From the NCBI GenBank assembly GCA_963920705.1, contig OY987233.1, forward strand, positions 9,330,959 through 9,394,958: a stretch of 64,000 nt of DNA. The letters run 5' to 3'. A model generated the notes under the pieces. It did no database searches, had not been told where the DNA came from, and saw only the letters and a list, made by a program, of their open reading frames with translations. Positions 36,301 to 49,100 of the stretch are shown one piece after another (the first letter of the stretch is position 1; each line of letters starts with the position of its first letter). Made by a program: the position numbers and the translations under genes. This DNA is from Odiellus spinosus. Lineage: Eukaryota; Arthropoda; Arachnida; Opiliones; Phalangiidae.

Positions 36301-39300
36301 GATAATAAATACGCAAACGATCGATATACGCTATAATAAATATGCAAAAGATCGATATTCGCTATAATAAATACGCAAACGATCTACATCCACGATAATA
36401 AATACGCAAACGATCGACACCCGCGATCATAAATGCGCAAATGATCGACATCCGCGATTATAAATGCGCAAACAATCGAGATCCACGATAATAAATATGC
36501 AAATGATCGACTTCAAAGAAAATAAGTACGCAAACGATCGACATCCGCGATAACAAATACGCTAACGATCGACATCGATATTTTTGTCATTTTAATTGTG
36601 AAGTTTCTTCGCGAGTCAAAACCAGTTGGTGTCAAATTTTAAATATGGGTTTTTAACAGTATGAAACAGCAAAAATTATAATCCTACCTAATCCAGGCAA
36701 GTAATATATAAATTTAACTCTGGGGGATTAGAAATAACTTCTTAGAGTTATTTACGAATTCGAAGCGACCTTCGGTAGAATTTTTTATATTCATTTATTC
36801 AAGTTTTTCTGGTGTTAAAATATCCAAGTTTGATTGTAAAATGTCACGAAAAAAAATGCCAAAATTTCTCGGGGTAAATCTCGGGGTGATCCTTGAAGCG
36901 AAACGAAGAATGATAAGAATGCCCAAGTTTTTGAACGGTAGAACCAAGATATATTTCTATATTGTCAGGAATTGTATACATAATCGACGAAAAATTTAAA
37001 TATATTTTATCATCGAAAATTTGGACAAAAAAAAAATACTCTTATGTATAGTTTAAAGGGAGAATGCAACCTAACAGAAAATATTTTTATCGATTCCTTA
37101 TTGTTTATATAAGCCTAATCCACTAGTGAAAAAATTTACGAACAAATATTAAACTAGAAATAAATTTAAAACTTACCATCAAAATAGGCCTAGCAGGATT
37201 CATGTAGATCCTGATTACCTCGCTTATAAGATCTAGCGACCAATCGAACGCGATTGTAAGTCTCGTGGAGATCTCGCCTTTGCTCATTAGTCGCTAGACC
37301 TTACAGGGAGGCAATTCAGGTGATCTCCATGAATCCCGCTAAGCCTATTTTTCGGGTAAGTTTTAAATTTATTTCTTGTTTAATATTTGTTTTGTAAACT
37401 TTTTATCGATGTATTAGGCCTATATAAACGATAAGGAATCGATAAAAAAAATCACTTAGTCTGCATTCTCCCTTTAATGCTAAACTCAAAAATAATACCT
37501 AAAAACTTTTTATTACACGAATTCTAGGAAATCTAATTTTGTTATCCAATGGTACACGTTTTAGTTCGAGTAACTCGTTAATAGATAAAGCTTGAAACTG
37601 TTTATCTTCGGATAAACCCAAAATCGAAATCCATGACAGCTTAACTTTAATCCAATAAAAGTAGTTGTTTTGAACACTTATCACCATTTTAACATAATTT
37701 ATTGCTCCGCTTTCATATCGCATAATATATTATTAAACATTTTATAGCTACACTTATTATTAACTTTATTTGAACTGAAACAACTGATATAAGAGTAGTA
37801 TGAAAATGAGCGTTTAAGCACAGGAGGTGCCAAGAGGTGCCGGAGGTGCCGGAGGTGCCAAGAGGTGCCGGAGGTGCCCAATTTTTTTTTTTTTTTTTTT
37901 TCAAAATTTTTTCATCCGGGTTTCGAACCCGGTACCTCATGTATGTGGGGATGACGTTTCACACCACTACACTACGTCTTCTTATCAACTTTTAAACTAT
38001 TTTCCATCCTTATCTATATTCTCGGTTCTTATCTCTATGTTCAGATATCACGTGATTGAAAGTTTAAATTTTAAGGCGCGAAGATATGGGAAAATCAGTT
38101 AGCTTTGGTATCTCTACCATTTACAAAATACCATATGAAGATAGGGTTAACCACGAATTTCGTCAATTATGTATGTTTAGAATGCGTATTAAATGCGTGT
38201 ACGAACCAATATTAAAACCAATACTGCAACTTAAACAAATGAAATATGAGTGATATGGGAAAACCCAAAACGTCATTATATCAAAGGTCGCGTATTTTCA
38301 TGGTAAAACATCTAGCTCCATCGTATAGATAAAGTCATTTTACGAAACTCCTGATACTCATCTAGACCTGCACTCTTCTGGTAAGTATTTTTTTAAGATC
38401 TTAAAGTCATATATATTCGATGATACTCCAATATTCTCTCATTTATCGATATGGATTTAAGTCTGCAACACCCTTTTAACGGACTGGTGGCTGGAGTAAC
38501 AGGATGTGGAAAAAGCGTCTTTGTTGCGAAATTAATTGAACACAAGGAAATTAGAATTTCGCCCCCACCCGAACGGATAATATGGTGTTATACTGAATAC
38601 CAAGACAAACTATTTAATTCCATATCGAGCCATACCCCAAGCGTGGAATTTCACGAAGGTCTATTGGATGTAGGCACTTTAAACGCCAACGTTAGAAACT
38701 TTGTTATATTAGACGATCTTTTATGCGAAATCGCTAATAACAAGGAAGTTACCAACTTATTTATTCGAGGATCCCATCATCGGAATACCTCAGTATTAAT
38801 TTTAATGCAAAACCTCTACTACCCAGGAAAGGAAATTCGAACATTGAATCTCAACGCTCATTATCTGATAATCTTTAAAACACCGAGAGACCAATCTGCG
38901 ATCCTACATTTGGCGAAACAGATATCTCCAGTCAACAGTAAATACGTTGTGGACGCGTTTAGACAAGCCACAGCTATCAGTTACGGATATCTATTCGTAG
39001 ACCTCAAAGCTACGACCCCGGAAGATAGAAGACTAAAGACCGGGATTTTACCAGGAGAACAAGCCGCCATTTTTCTACCAAAATGACCGGAATAATCGAA
39101 GCAAACTTCTTCAGAGTTCAAGACCAATGGATCGTGAAAGAAATAACACTATTCGTGAAGGAGACGGGCGAACACGAGGTATGGATCTTTAAAGCGCCAT
39201 TCCCATTCACGGACTTATCGTCTAAGGATAAAAGACAATGTCAATGGCTGACGAGGAACAGTTGCGACTTACGCTGGGACGAAGGAGATCATCCATTCGA

Positions 39301-42300
39301 AGCTCAGACTGAAATTGCCAAAATCATACGAGAGAAAGCCATTACTTTTATAACCAAAGGCTTAGAAAAATCTATCGTGTTATCAAGGTTTTTGAAGACT
39401 GAAGTCGCTAACGCCGAAGATTTGGGCTGCCCAAGACTAGTAACTATAATTTGTGGAACGCCCAGAAGTTGTACGTTTCACCGAGACGAAAACAATTGTA
39501 CGCTCGTGAAAGCTGCCCGATTAGCTACATGGCTCCGCCGAAGAGAGTACACGAGCACTTAGACTTTCTAAAATATCTGAGTTCGTGTAACGCGTGTCAA
39601 CGAAACGCCGCCATTAAATACGCGAGTAAAGAAGAATTAAAAACCATCGCCGAATGTTGTATAAATATACTGCAGGGTAACGTTTCTCTCACAGATGACG
39701 AGAAGAAACGACTGAAGAAGCATTGCAATTCCATACGTCGCGTGGCCAAGAAAAATACTCCTGCTAAACGAAGACAAATTTTAATTCAAAAAGGTGGATT
39801 TCTCCCAATATTACTTCCGATAATCAGTTCGATAGCAGGAGCTATCCTATCTAAAGTTATCAATTAAAGATGGCGAAAAAAATGCTATTAATTTCCGAGG
39901 AGACGTTCCAAAGACTTAATTCGGAGAAAGACCTCAAAGTGGATAAAACTTTGGAATTGGAAAAGGTCGATAAAATTAAAGACATTCTCGATGATCCCAA
40001 TTTGAACAACACGGACAAAATTAATCGCTATAATCACGTGCTCTCGAGGGTTATTAATAAAAGATCGAAGAAAAAAGTTAAAAAACCGAAAATACAAAAT
40101 TGGAGTGCGGAGATTGCTTCCGGCGTGCCGTCATATATGACCTCGGAGTGTTTAGATTTATACAAGTGGTTAGAGTTATCATTGAAAATTAAATGGACTG
40201 ACGCCGGGGAGTTGATTTACAACAAGCGTAGAGTCGTAGGATCGAACATCGTCGATCTCCTAGCTTATTCAGTATCAAAATCCAAGAAAAAAATCGCCGT
40301 CACGGGCTCGAAAGAGTTCTACGAATTGTTGTATAAAGTGAACGCGCCAAGATCTCTAATAAAAATCCGCAAACGTGACGTCATCCCACCCGAGAAGAGG
40401 GAATATAAAGATGAAACGGAAGATGAGTATTATTCTGACGATAGCGGACCAATGAAGGGTCGCGGTTTCTGTAATTGGATTTCATTGTAATATTTATACC
40501 AATAAAATACACTCGAATATATCTTCTCGATTCATTTATTAATTAGGCTTTGACATGGAGAGTGGTAATGTCGAGGTTGTCTCTGTAGGACTTTTAGCGT
40601 CTCTATTCGAGTCATTTATAAATTCTCCCAAGTTATTAACTGCAGTTTTAATTGTATTTATAATAATAATTATAGAAGTTAGCGATTTTGTATTCTGGCA
40701 TTATAGTACTTCGAACAACTGTTCATTCAATGGAAGAACTTAAAAAAATATATAATAAGGTTTCGGATCCGGGCTCTTACGGTAGTGTTGACGGCTTATA
40801 CCGAGCGGCTAAAGACCGAGGATTAAAGGTTACTGTCAGAGAAATAAGCGATTTCTTGAAAACCCAAGATACTTATACGCTTCACAGGAGTGCGAGGAAA
40901 CACTTCACTAGAAATGAAACTATAGTCTACGGAATCGACGAACAGTGGCAAATCGACTTGGCTGATTTGAAAAGCATTACCAGATATAATAATGGTTTCC
41001 GTTATCTATTATGCTGTATCGACGTCTTCAGTAAGTTTGCCTTCGTGGTTGCGATCAAGGACAAGAAAGGAAAGACTATTCTCGGAGCGTTAAACGGCAT
41101 TTTAGATTCCGGTCGTTCGCCGAAACGAATCCAATCGGATCACGGTAATGAGTTTGTATGCAAGGAAGTACAAAACGAGTTGAAACGTAGAGGGATAAAG
41201 TTTTTCGCCCCTGAATCGGAACTGAAAGCGACGATAGTGGAGAGATTTAATCGGACTTTGAAGACTCGAATGTACCGTTATTTTACGGAAAATAATACCT
41301 TCAAATATATCAATGTTCTAAAAGAGATGGTGAAAGCTTATAATCATAGTTATCATCGATCTATAAAGTGTAAACCCGTCGATGTCACGCCAGCTACATC
41401 TAAACGTGTTTGGGAAAATCTATATGGTGACGTCGATTTCTCGACTCCGCTTTCTTTCCCCTTTGATGTTGGTGACGTAGTTCGTATAAGTAAACACAAG
41501 AATCTCTTCGATAAGGGATACATACCCACATGGTCGGAAGAACTTTTCAAAATTTCCGAGAGATTAGCTCGTAGTCCTCCTGTATATAAGATACGCGACT
41601 TGAAAGAAGAGCTCATTACCGGGATTTTTTACCGAGAGCAACTACAGAAAATTGGCAAGGACCTGAGTAACAGCGCTTTTAAAATCGAAAAAGTGTTGAA
41701 AAAACGACGCAAGGCTGACGGAAGTATCGAGAGATTCGTCCGCTGGAAAGGATACCCGCCATCATTCGACAGTTGGGTGCAGGAAATTGACCTTGCATGA
41801 TGACGTTCTACATAACCCTACCGTCAGACAGTTCTATGAGTTACTTCCCAGGGAATACAATCAGTAAATTTCGAACACATTTACCGGAATCGGTTAAATT
41901 ACAAGGTCCGTACGAAGTTGCTTTGGTGGAATTCAGTTATCCCCACACATGGAGCAATATGAGATCGTCGTGCTGGATATCGTTAACTAACCACGGGGAA
42001 AATAGAAATAGCACGAGTCATTCTAGAGCGGTAGAACTCCCCGCGGGCTACTACGGAAATATAGAAGACCTATTGGAGCAACTCAATTACGACGAAGATG
42101 ATATCTCGAACGTGACTATACTGAAAAAGGAGACGCCAGTCGAAGGTGATATGTTTGAGTCGGAGACGACGACGAATGTTAAATACACGTTTAGTTATAT
42201 CGCGCGATTAAGACGTGTTGAAGTTTCCGTAAAACCGGATCACTCGTTAACTATACCGGGAGAGTTGGCGGTCATGTTGGGATTTACGAAAGACCATACA

Positions 42301-43096
42301 AAAACTACGACGATCGTCCACGCGAGAATAGCCAGTTATCCGGTGGATTTAAACGCTGGTCTTCATTCACTCTTCATATATTCCGATATCGTTGAAAGTA
42401 GGGCTGTAGGTGACGTTCATGTTCCGCTTCTACGAATAACGAGCGTTCAAGGGAATGACGGGGATACGATAGACAGAGAATTTTCTCGTCCTCATTACCT
42501 CCCAGTTTCCTGCAATTCCTTTCAATCTATCGATCGTTTCCATTACGATAAAATTCGAGCGCAGTATGGAGATGCCGCCAAACTTTTATTTACGGACACA
42601 GACTCCCTGACGTACCACATCGAAACGGACGATCTATACAAAGATTTTGCCGCTAATAGCGACGCCTACGACTTCTCAGGGTGTCCGAAAGATCACCCAC
42701 TTTACAGTGAAACCAACAAGAAAGTTCTCGGCAAATTTAAAGACGAATTAGATGGGACTCCAGTTCAGGAATTTTGCGGACTTCGTCCCAAAATGTATTC
42801 TATGATATCGGCCAAGGATGAGAAGAAGACCGCAAAGGGCATTTGCCGCCGCGTCGTTAAAAAAAACGTTCGCCATGCTCAGTATCGCGAATGTCTTCTT
42901 AAACGAAAGCTTACGGTCGCGTCTATGAAGCGCATCGTTAGCAAGAAGCACGAACTTTTCACGGTAAAACAAACCAAACTTTGTCTCAATCCATGTGACG
43001 ACAAGCGATACATTCTAGACGGTGTTTCAACTCTCGCACATGGACATTTTAAAATTCCAAAGGAATAGTTTTTATAAAAATATCTTGTATTTTTTT

Positions 43097-43131
<35 letters not shown>

Positions 43132-46100
43132 TATTTTTTTTTCATTCAACTGTTATTTTTTTCTTTAACTGAATATATATTCAATAATAAATATATAGTG
43201 CAAAATCAAACTTGGAAATTATTTATACTTAAGCTTATTATTCATACTTAAGTCTAAACCAGAGGTCAGGGTGGAGGGGTTGCCCCGCGCCTACCGCGCA
43301 GCGACGCGTTTCAAAATTAACCGCACGCGTTTGAAATTTGAATCGCGCGCGCGCCCGCGACTTCCGCGCACTGCCGCCCTCCCGTCAATTATATGTGTGA
43401 AACTTAAATTATGTTAGGTTAGGTTAGGTTAGATAAAAAAACACAAGTATTTTTCTTAAAAAAAGTTTATTGAAAATCTCTTATACATAAATTCAGAAAT
43501 CATTTTATCATTAACATTTTTATCTTTTTTAAATCTTGCACATATATTAAACAATTTAACACCTCTGCATCTATACAATGCAAAATAAACACAATATCCG
43601 CCACAAGTCATACTAAAGTTCCCTTGTAATTGCTTGGAATTAAATGTAACAGTTATACTGTTTCTTTCCACAAAATCGTTAAATTTAAACATGTCGGGAG
43701 GGTTACCGAAACTGTCAAAGAACTCTGTATTCTTATTACTAGAAAAATAGATAGCCGTCCAATGTTCGCCATCGGTATGTGATAATCCCGTATTTACAAT
43801 ATAGAGTGAAGGAAAGGTTTTAACAGTTTTGGGTAAATTATCGGCTGCGAAAATACCTCGAAACAGACCTTTAGTGAACGAATCTTTTTCCATTATTTTA
43901 GCTAACTGCTGAGACTCCATTTTCTAATTGGTATAATCGTAAATAACGTTCCTGTTTTTGTCAATTTCAATTAAATTTTGAAATTCGGCGTAGTATAATA
44001 CGCTAACAGTCTTCGGCAAATCCCTGGCGAACTTTAATTCTAATCGCAAATTACCATTCTTTATCAACTGAAATTGCGAAGCTGAACAACTGAGGTCAGC
44101 ACTCAAATCAAATACGAAAATACAGTTCCCACCAGGAAACTCTTCGCGTGAGATAAAGTTCCCTTCGTCTATGAGCCATTGGGATGTTTGAGTGAAAAGA
44201 TTAGTGTACGATCTCATGTACTGATGTCCCTCGAAATTAGGGGTTAAAGGCTTGTGAGGAACGCTAGTTCCGTCGAGGTAGAGAGCGATATGATTTAGAT
44301 CAAAGTGTTGGAAATTAAAGGGTGACTGGGCATAATCACCTAGATACGCGTTCTGTTCTACCAGAGCGAAAAGGACACGTTTGGGTAACTGTCCCATAAA
44401 GAGATTATCTCTAACGCAAATTTTAGTTCCGCTATTTATGGAAAAAGAGTTACACTCCGTTCGAGTTATTGGATATTTCATGGTAGCTAGTTCGAGACAT
44501 TTGGCGTGGGCAATTGTAATCTCGGGAGTTAATTTTACTTTTCTGATATACAGGGAAGCGAGTTCGTATTGTACCTTCCATCTAACGCCACCCGCTAAGG
44601 TTTGAATACAAAATTCGTTGGAGCTTTTAATAAATTTAAATTTCAAGTCAATCATGTTCGGAATAAAACGAGACTGTTGACACAAATCCGTGTGAACCGC
44701 GCCAATCATATCAATGGTCCCTTGTTTAGCGAAACTTGCTCTTTTCTTGAAACCTTCATTGTCCGACGGGGTGTTGAATTTTCCGGCAGTATCCTTGTAG
44801 TACATGGCAGCCGTTAGAAAACTCGTTTTCGCAGGTCCACCAAAAGTGACGGTAGTTTGAAACATGGCCTTGTAGGCATAGTTCGGCGGCGATGGTGTTA
44901 CCGATCTATCGCCCAAGGAAACGTGTACCTCGCTAAAAAGGCTCGAATGAAACAGATTCACGGGCGCTACCACATCCGCCGGTGTGGTGATTACCCCAGC
45001 CGCATCGATTACTGCCGCCGCTGGAATTGTTCTCCCGTCCGCTGGGTCGACGAGTCTAACTTGTAGATGTAACAAAGTTTTGGACAAATCAATGTACGTA
45101 TCGGAGTTTCCGGCCACGGCGAAGGTTAGAGTTGAATTTTCGTTAATGTTCGAGATGGGACTATACTCAACCCATTCTCCACTCACAATACTAGCGTTTG
45201 TGAGCGGAACGTTGAAAAGTTCGACTTCGGAACTAACCGAACCTTGGGAATCGGGATGGATATGAGCCATTATATTGTAGAAAATATATCGGAGGGTTTT
45301 AAGAACGGTCTTCTCTTCTTCCTGTTCGTCGTTGAACTGACTAGCCTTCGACGCTTACACTTTCTTTTATGCCCATTTCCAGTCATTCTAGCGATTTCGT
45401 CCGCGGCACTGATTACGACATCTCTCGCGGCGTCTTTACCTCGAGATTTAGCCGCGGATTTTACGGGAATTCCACTAGCTACATCAGTAACGATTTTAGA
45501 TCCAGTATTTAACAGTTTTTTCCCAAGATACATGGCTCCCTTCTTCAAAAGTGGTACGGCTCGACGGAAGGCCGAGGCGATAAAGTTTCCTAGACCGTAT
45601 CCTTGTTGAACAGGAAGACCATGGTATACGGGTATCGAACCCTTTCCTATTTGACTTTGGAAATATTTTGCGTAGTCAACCTTAATCCCGTGTCCAATTT
45701 GATTTAAAAAGTGACGATCGTAGTCCGACTGAGTGGAGGACAGTTTTTGCTTCATGATGCGTCTCGTTTAACTATCTCGATAAGAATGGCGAGCGCGTCC
45801 ATACTGCCGGCTTATTTATAAGGGCGACCACATTCTTCGAGGTCTAAAATGTAGAGTCGCGTGAACTTTACCTCTTTCGAACTTGACGGGTACTCCCATT
45901 TCACTCATAACGTTAATTTCGATAGATTGAAAGGAATTGCAGGAAACTGGGAGGTAATGAGGACGAGAAAATTCTCTGTCTATCGTATCCCCGTCATTCC
46001 CTTGAACGCTCGTTATTCGTAGAAGCGGAACATGAACGTCACCTACAGCCCTACTTTCAACGATATCGGAATATATGAAGAGTGAATGAAGACCAGCGTT

Positions 46101-49100
46101 TAAATCCACCGGATAACTGGCTATTCTCGCGTGGACGATCGTCGTAGTTTTTGTATGGTCTTTCGTAAATCCCAACATGACCGCCAACTCTCCCGGTATA
46201 GTTAACGAGTGATCCGGTTTTACGGAAACTTCAACACGTCTTAATCGCGCGATATAACTAAACGTGTATTTAACATTCGTCGTCGTCTCCGACTCAAACA
46301 TATCACCTTCGACTGGCGTCTCCTTTTTCAGTATAGTCACGTTCGAGATATCATCTTCGTCGTAATTGAGTTGCTCCAATAGGTCTTCTATATTTCCGTA
46401 GTAGCCCGCGGGGAGTTCTACCGCTCTAGAATGACTCGTGCTATTTCTATTTTCCCCGTGGTTAGTTAACGATATCCAGCACGACGATCTCATATTGCTC
46501 CATGTGTGGGGATAACTGAATTCCACCAAAGCAACTTCGTACGGACCTTGTAATTTAACCGATTCCGGTAAATGTGTTCGAAATTTACTGATTGTATTCC
46601 CTGGGAAGTAACTCATAGAACTGTCTGACGGTAGGGTTATGTAGAACGTCATCATGCAAGGTCAATTTCCTGCACCCAACTGTCGAATGATGGCGGGTAT
46701 CCTTTCCAGCGGACGAATCTCTCGATACTTCCGTCAGCCTTGCGTCGTTTTTTCAACACTTTTTCGATTTTAAAAGCGCTGTTACTCAGGTCCTTGCCAA
46801 TTTTCTGTAGTTGCTCTCGGTAAAAAATCCCGGTAATGAGCTCTTCTTTCAAGTCGCGTATCTTATATACAGGAGGACTACGAGCTAATCTCTCGGAAAT
46901 TTTGAAAAGTTCTTCCGACCATGTGGGTATGTATCCCTTATCGAAGAGATTCTTGTGTTTACTTATACGAACTACGTCACCAACATCAAAGGGGAAAGAA
47001 AGCGGAGTCGAGAAATCGACGTCACCATATAGATTTTCCCAAACACGTTTAGATGTAGCTGGCGTGACATCGACGGGTTTACACTTTATAGATCGATGAT
47101 AACTATGATTATAAGCTTTCACCATCTCTTTTAGAACATTGATATATTTGAAGGTATTATTTTCCGTAAAATAACGGTACATTCGAGTCTTCAAAGTCCG
47201 ATTAAATCTCTCCACTATCGTCGCTTTCAGTTCCGATTCAGGGGCGAAAAACTTTATCCCTCTACGTTTCAACTCGTTTTGTACTTCCTTGCATACAAAC
47301 TCATTACCGTGATCCGATTGGATTCGTTTCGGCGAACGACCGGAATCTAAAATGCCGTTTAACGCTCCGAGAATAGTCTTTCCTTTCTTGTCCTTGATCG
47401 CAACCACGAAGGCAAACTTACTGAAGACGTCGATACAGCATAATAGATAACGGAAACCATTATTATATCTGGTAATGCTTTTCAAATCAGCCAAGTCGAT
47501 TTGCCACTGTTCGTCGATTCCGTAGACTATAGTTTCATTTCTAGTGAAGTGTTTCCTCGCACTCCTGTGAAGCGTATAAGTATCTTGGGTTTTCAAGAAA
47601 TCGCTTATTTCTCTGACAGTAACCTTTAATCCTCGGTCTTTAGCCGCTCGGTATAAGCCGTCAACACTACCGTAAGAGCCCGGATCCGAAACCTTATTAT
47701 ATATTTTTTTAAGTTCTTCCATTGAATGAACAGTTGTTCGAAGTACTATAATGCCAGAATACAAAATCGCTAACTTCTATAATTATTATTATAAATACAA
47801 TTAAAACTGCAGTTAATAACTTGGGAGAATTTATAAATGACTCGAATAGAGACGCTAAAAGTCCTACAGAGACAACCTCGACATTACCACTCTCCATGTC
47901 AAAGCCTAATTAATAAATGAATCGAGAAGATATATTCGAGTGTATTTTATTGGTATAAATATTACAATGAAATCCAATTACAGAAACCGCGACCCTTCAT
48001 TGGTCCGCTATCGTCAGAATAATACTCATCTTCCGTTTCATCTTTATATTCCCTCTTCTCGGGTGGGATGACGTCACGTTTGCGGATTTTTATTAGAGAT
48101 CTTGGCGCGTTCACTTTATACAACAATTCGTAGAACTCTTTCGAGCCCGTGACGGCGATTTTTTTCTTGGATTTTGATACTGAATAAGCTAGGAGATCGA
48201 CGATGTTCGATCCTACGACTCTACGCTTGTTGTAAATCAACTCCCCGGCGTCAGTCCATTTAATTTTCAATGATAACTCTAACCACTTGTATAAATCTAA
48301 ACACTCCGAGGTCATATATGACGGCACGCCGGAAGCAATCTCCGCACTCCAATTTTGTATTTTCGGTTTTTTAACTTTTTTCTTCGATCTTTTATTAATA
48401 ACCCTCGAGAGCACGTGATTATAGCGATTAATTTTGTCCGTGTTGTTCAAATTGGGATCATCGAGAATGTCTTTAATTTTATCGACCTTTTCCAATTCCA
48501 AAGTTTTATCCACTTTGAGGTCTTTCTCCGAATTAAGTCTTTGGAACGTCTCCTCGGAAATTAATAGCATTTTTTTCGCCATCTTTAATTGATAACTTTA
48601 GATAGGATAGCTCCTGCTATCGAACTGATTATCGGAAGTAATATTGGGAGAAATCCACCTTTTTGAATTAAAATTTGTCTTCGTTTAGCAGGAGTATTTT
48701 TCTTGGCCACGCGACGTATGGAATTGCAATGCTTCTTCAGTCGTTTCTTCTCGTCATCTGTGAGAGAAACGTTACCCTGCAGTATATTTATACAACATTC
48801 GGCGATGGTTTTTAATTCTTCTTTACTCGCGTATTTAATGGCGGCGTTTCGTTGACACGCGTTACACGAACTCAGATATTTTAGAAAGTCTAAGTGCTCG
48901 TGTACTCTCTTCGGCGGAGCCATGTAGCTAATCGGGCAGCTTTCACGAGCGTACAATTGTTTTCGTCTCGGTGAAACGTACAACTTCTGGGCGTTCCACA
49001 AATTATAGTTACTAGTCTTGGGCAGCCCAAATCTTCGGCGTTAGCGACTTCAGTCTTCAAAAACCTTGATAACACGATAGATTTTTCTAAGCCTTTGGTT

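Larger units (their letters stand above)
37794..42533 (+). repeat. Polinton left inverted arm
   Basis: 4,740 bp; its complement is 45919-50646 (4,728 bp). By eye the 12-bp length difference is one extra AAGAGGTGCC unit plus two T's near the tip. The few substitutions noticed include two near 38990 (one changes Gly to Glu in the ATPase) and one near 38265. Confidence 0.93.

Noticed and set aside
40730-41800. Retrotransposon or endogenous retrovirus because of the integrase
   Set aside because: No reverse transcriptase, gag or LTR; the neighbours are packaging ATPase, capsid and adenain-like protease, and the duplication is 6 bp, all Polinton features.
43414-43432. Telomere or subtelomere signal from TTAGG repeats
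   Set aside because: Only about four units, inside a transposon, with ordinary genes on both sides.
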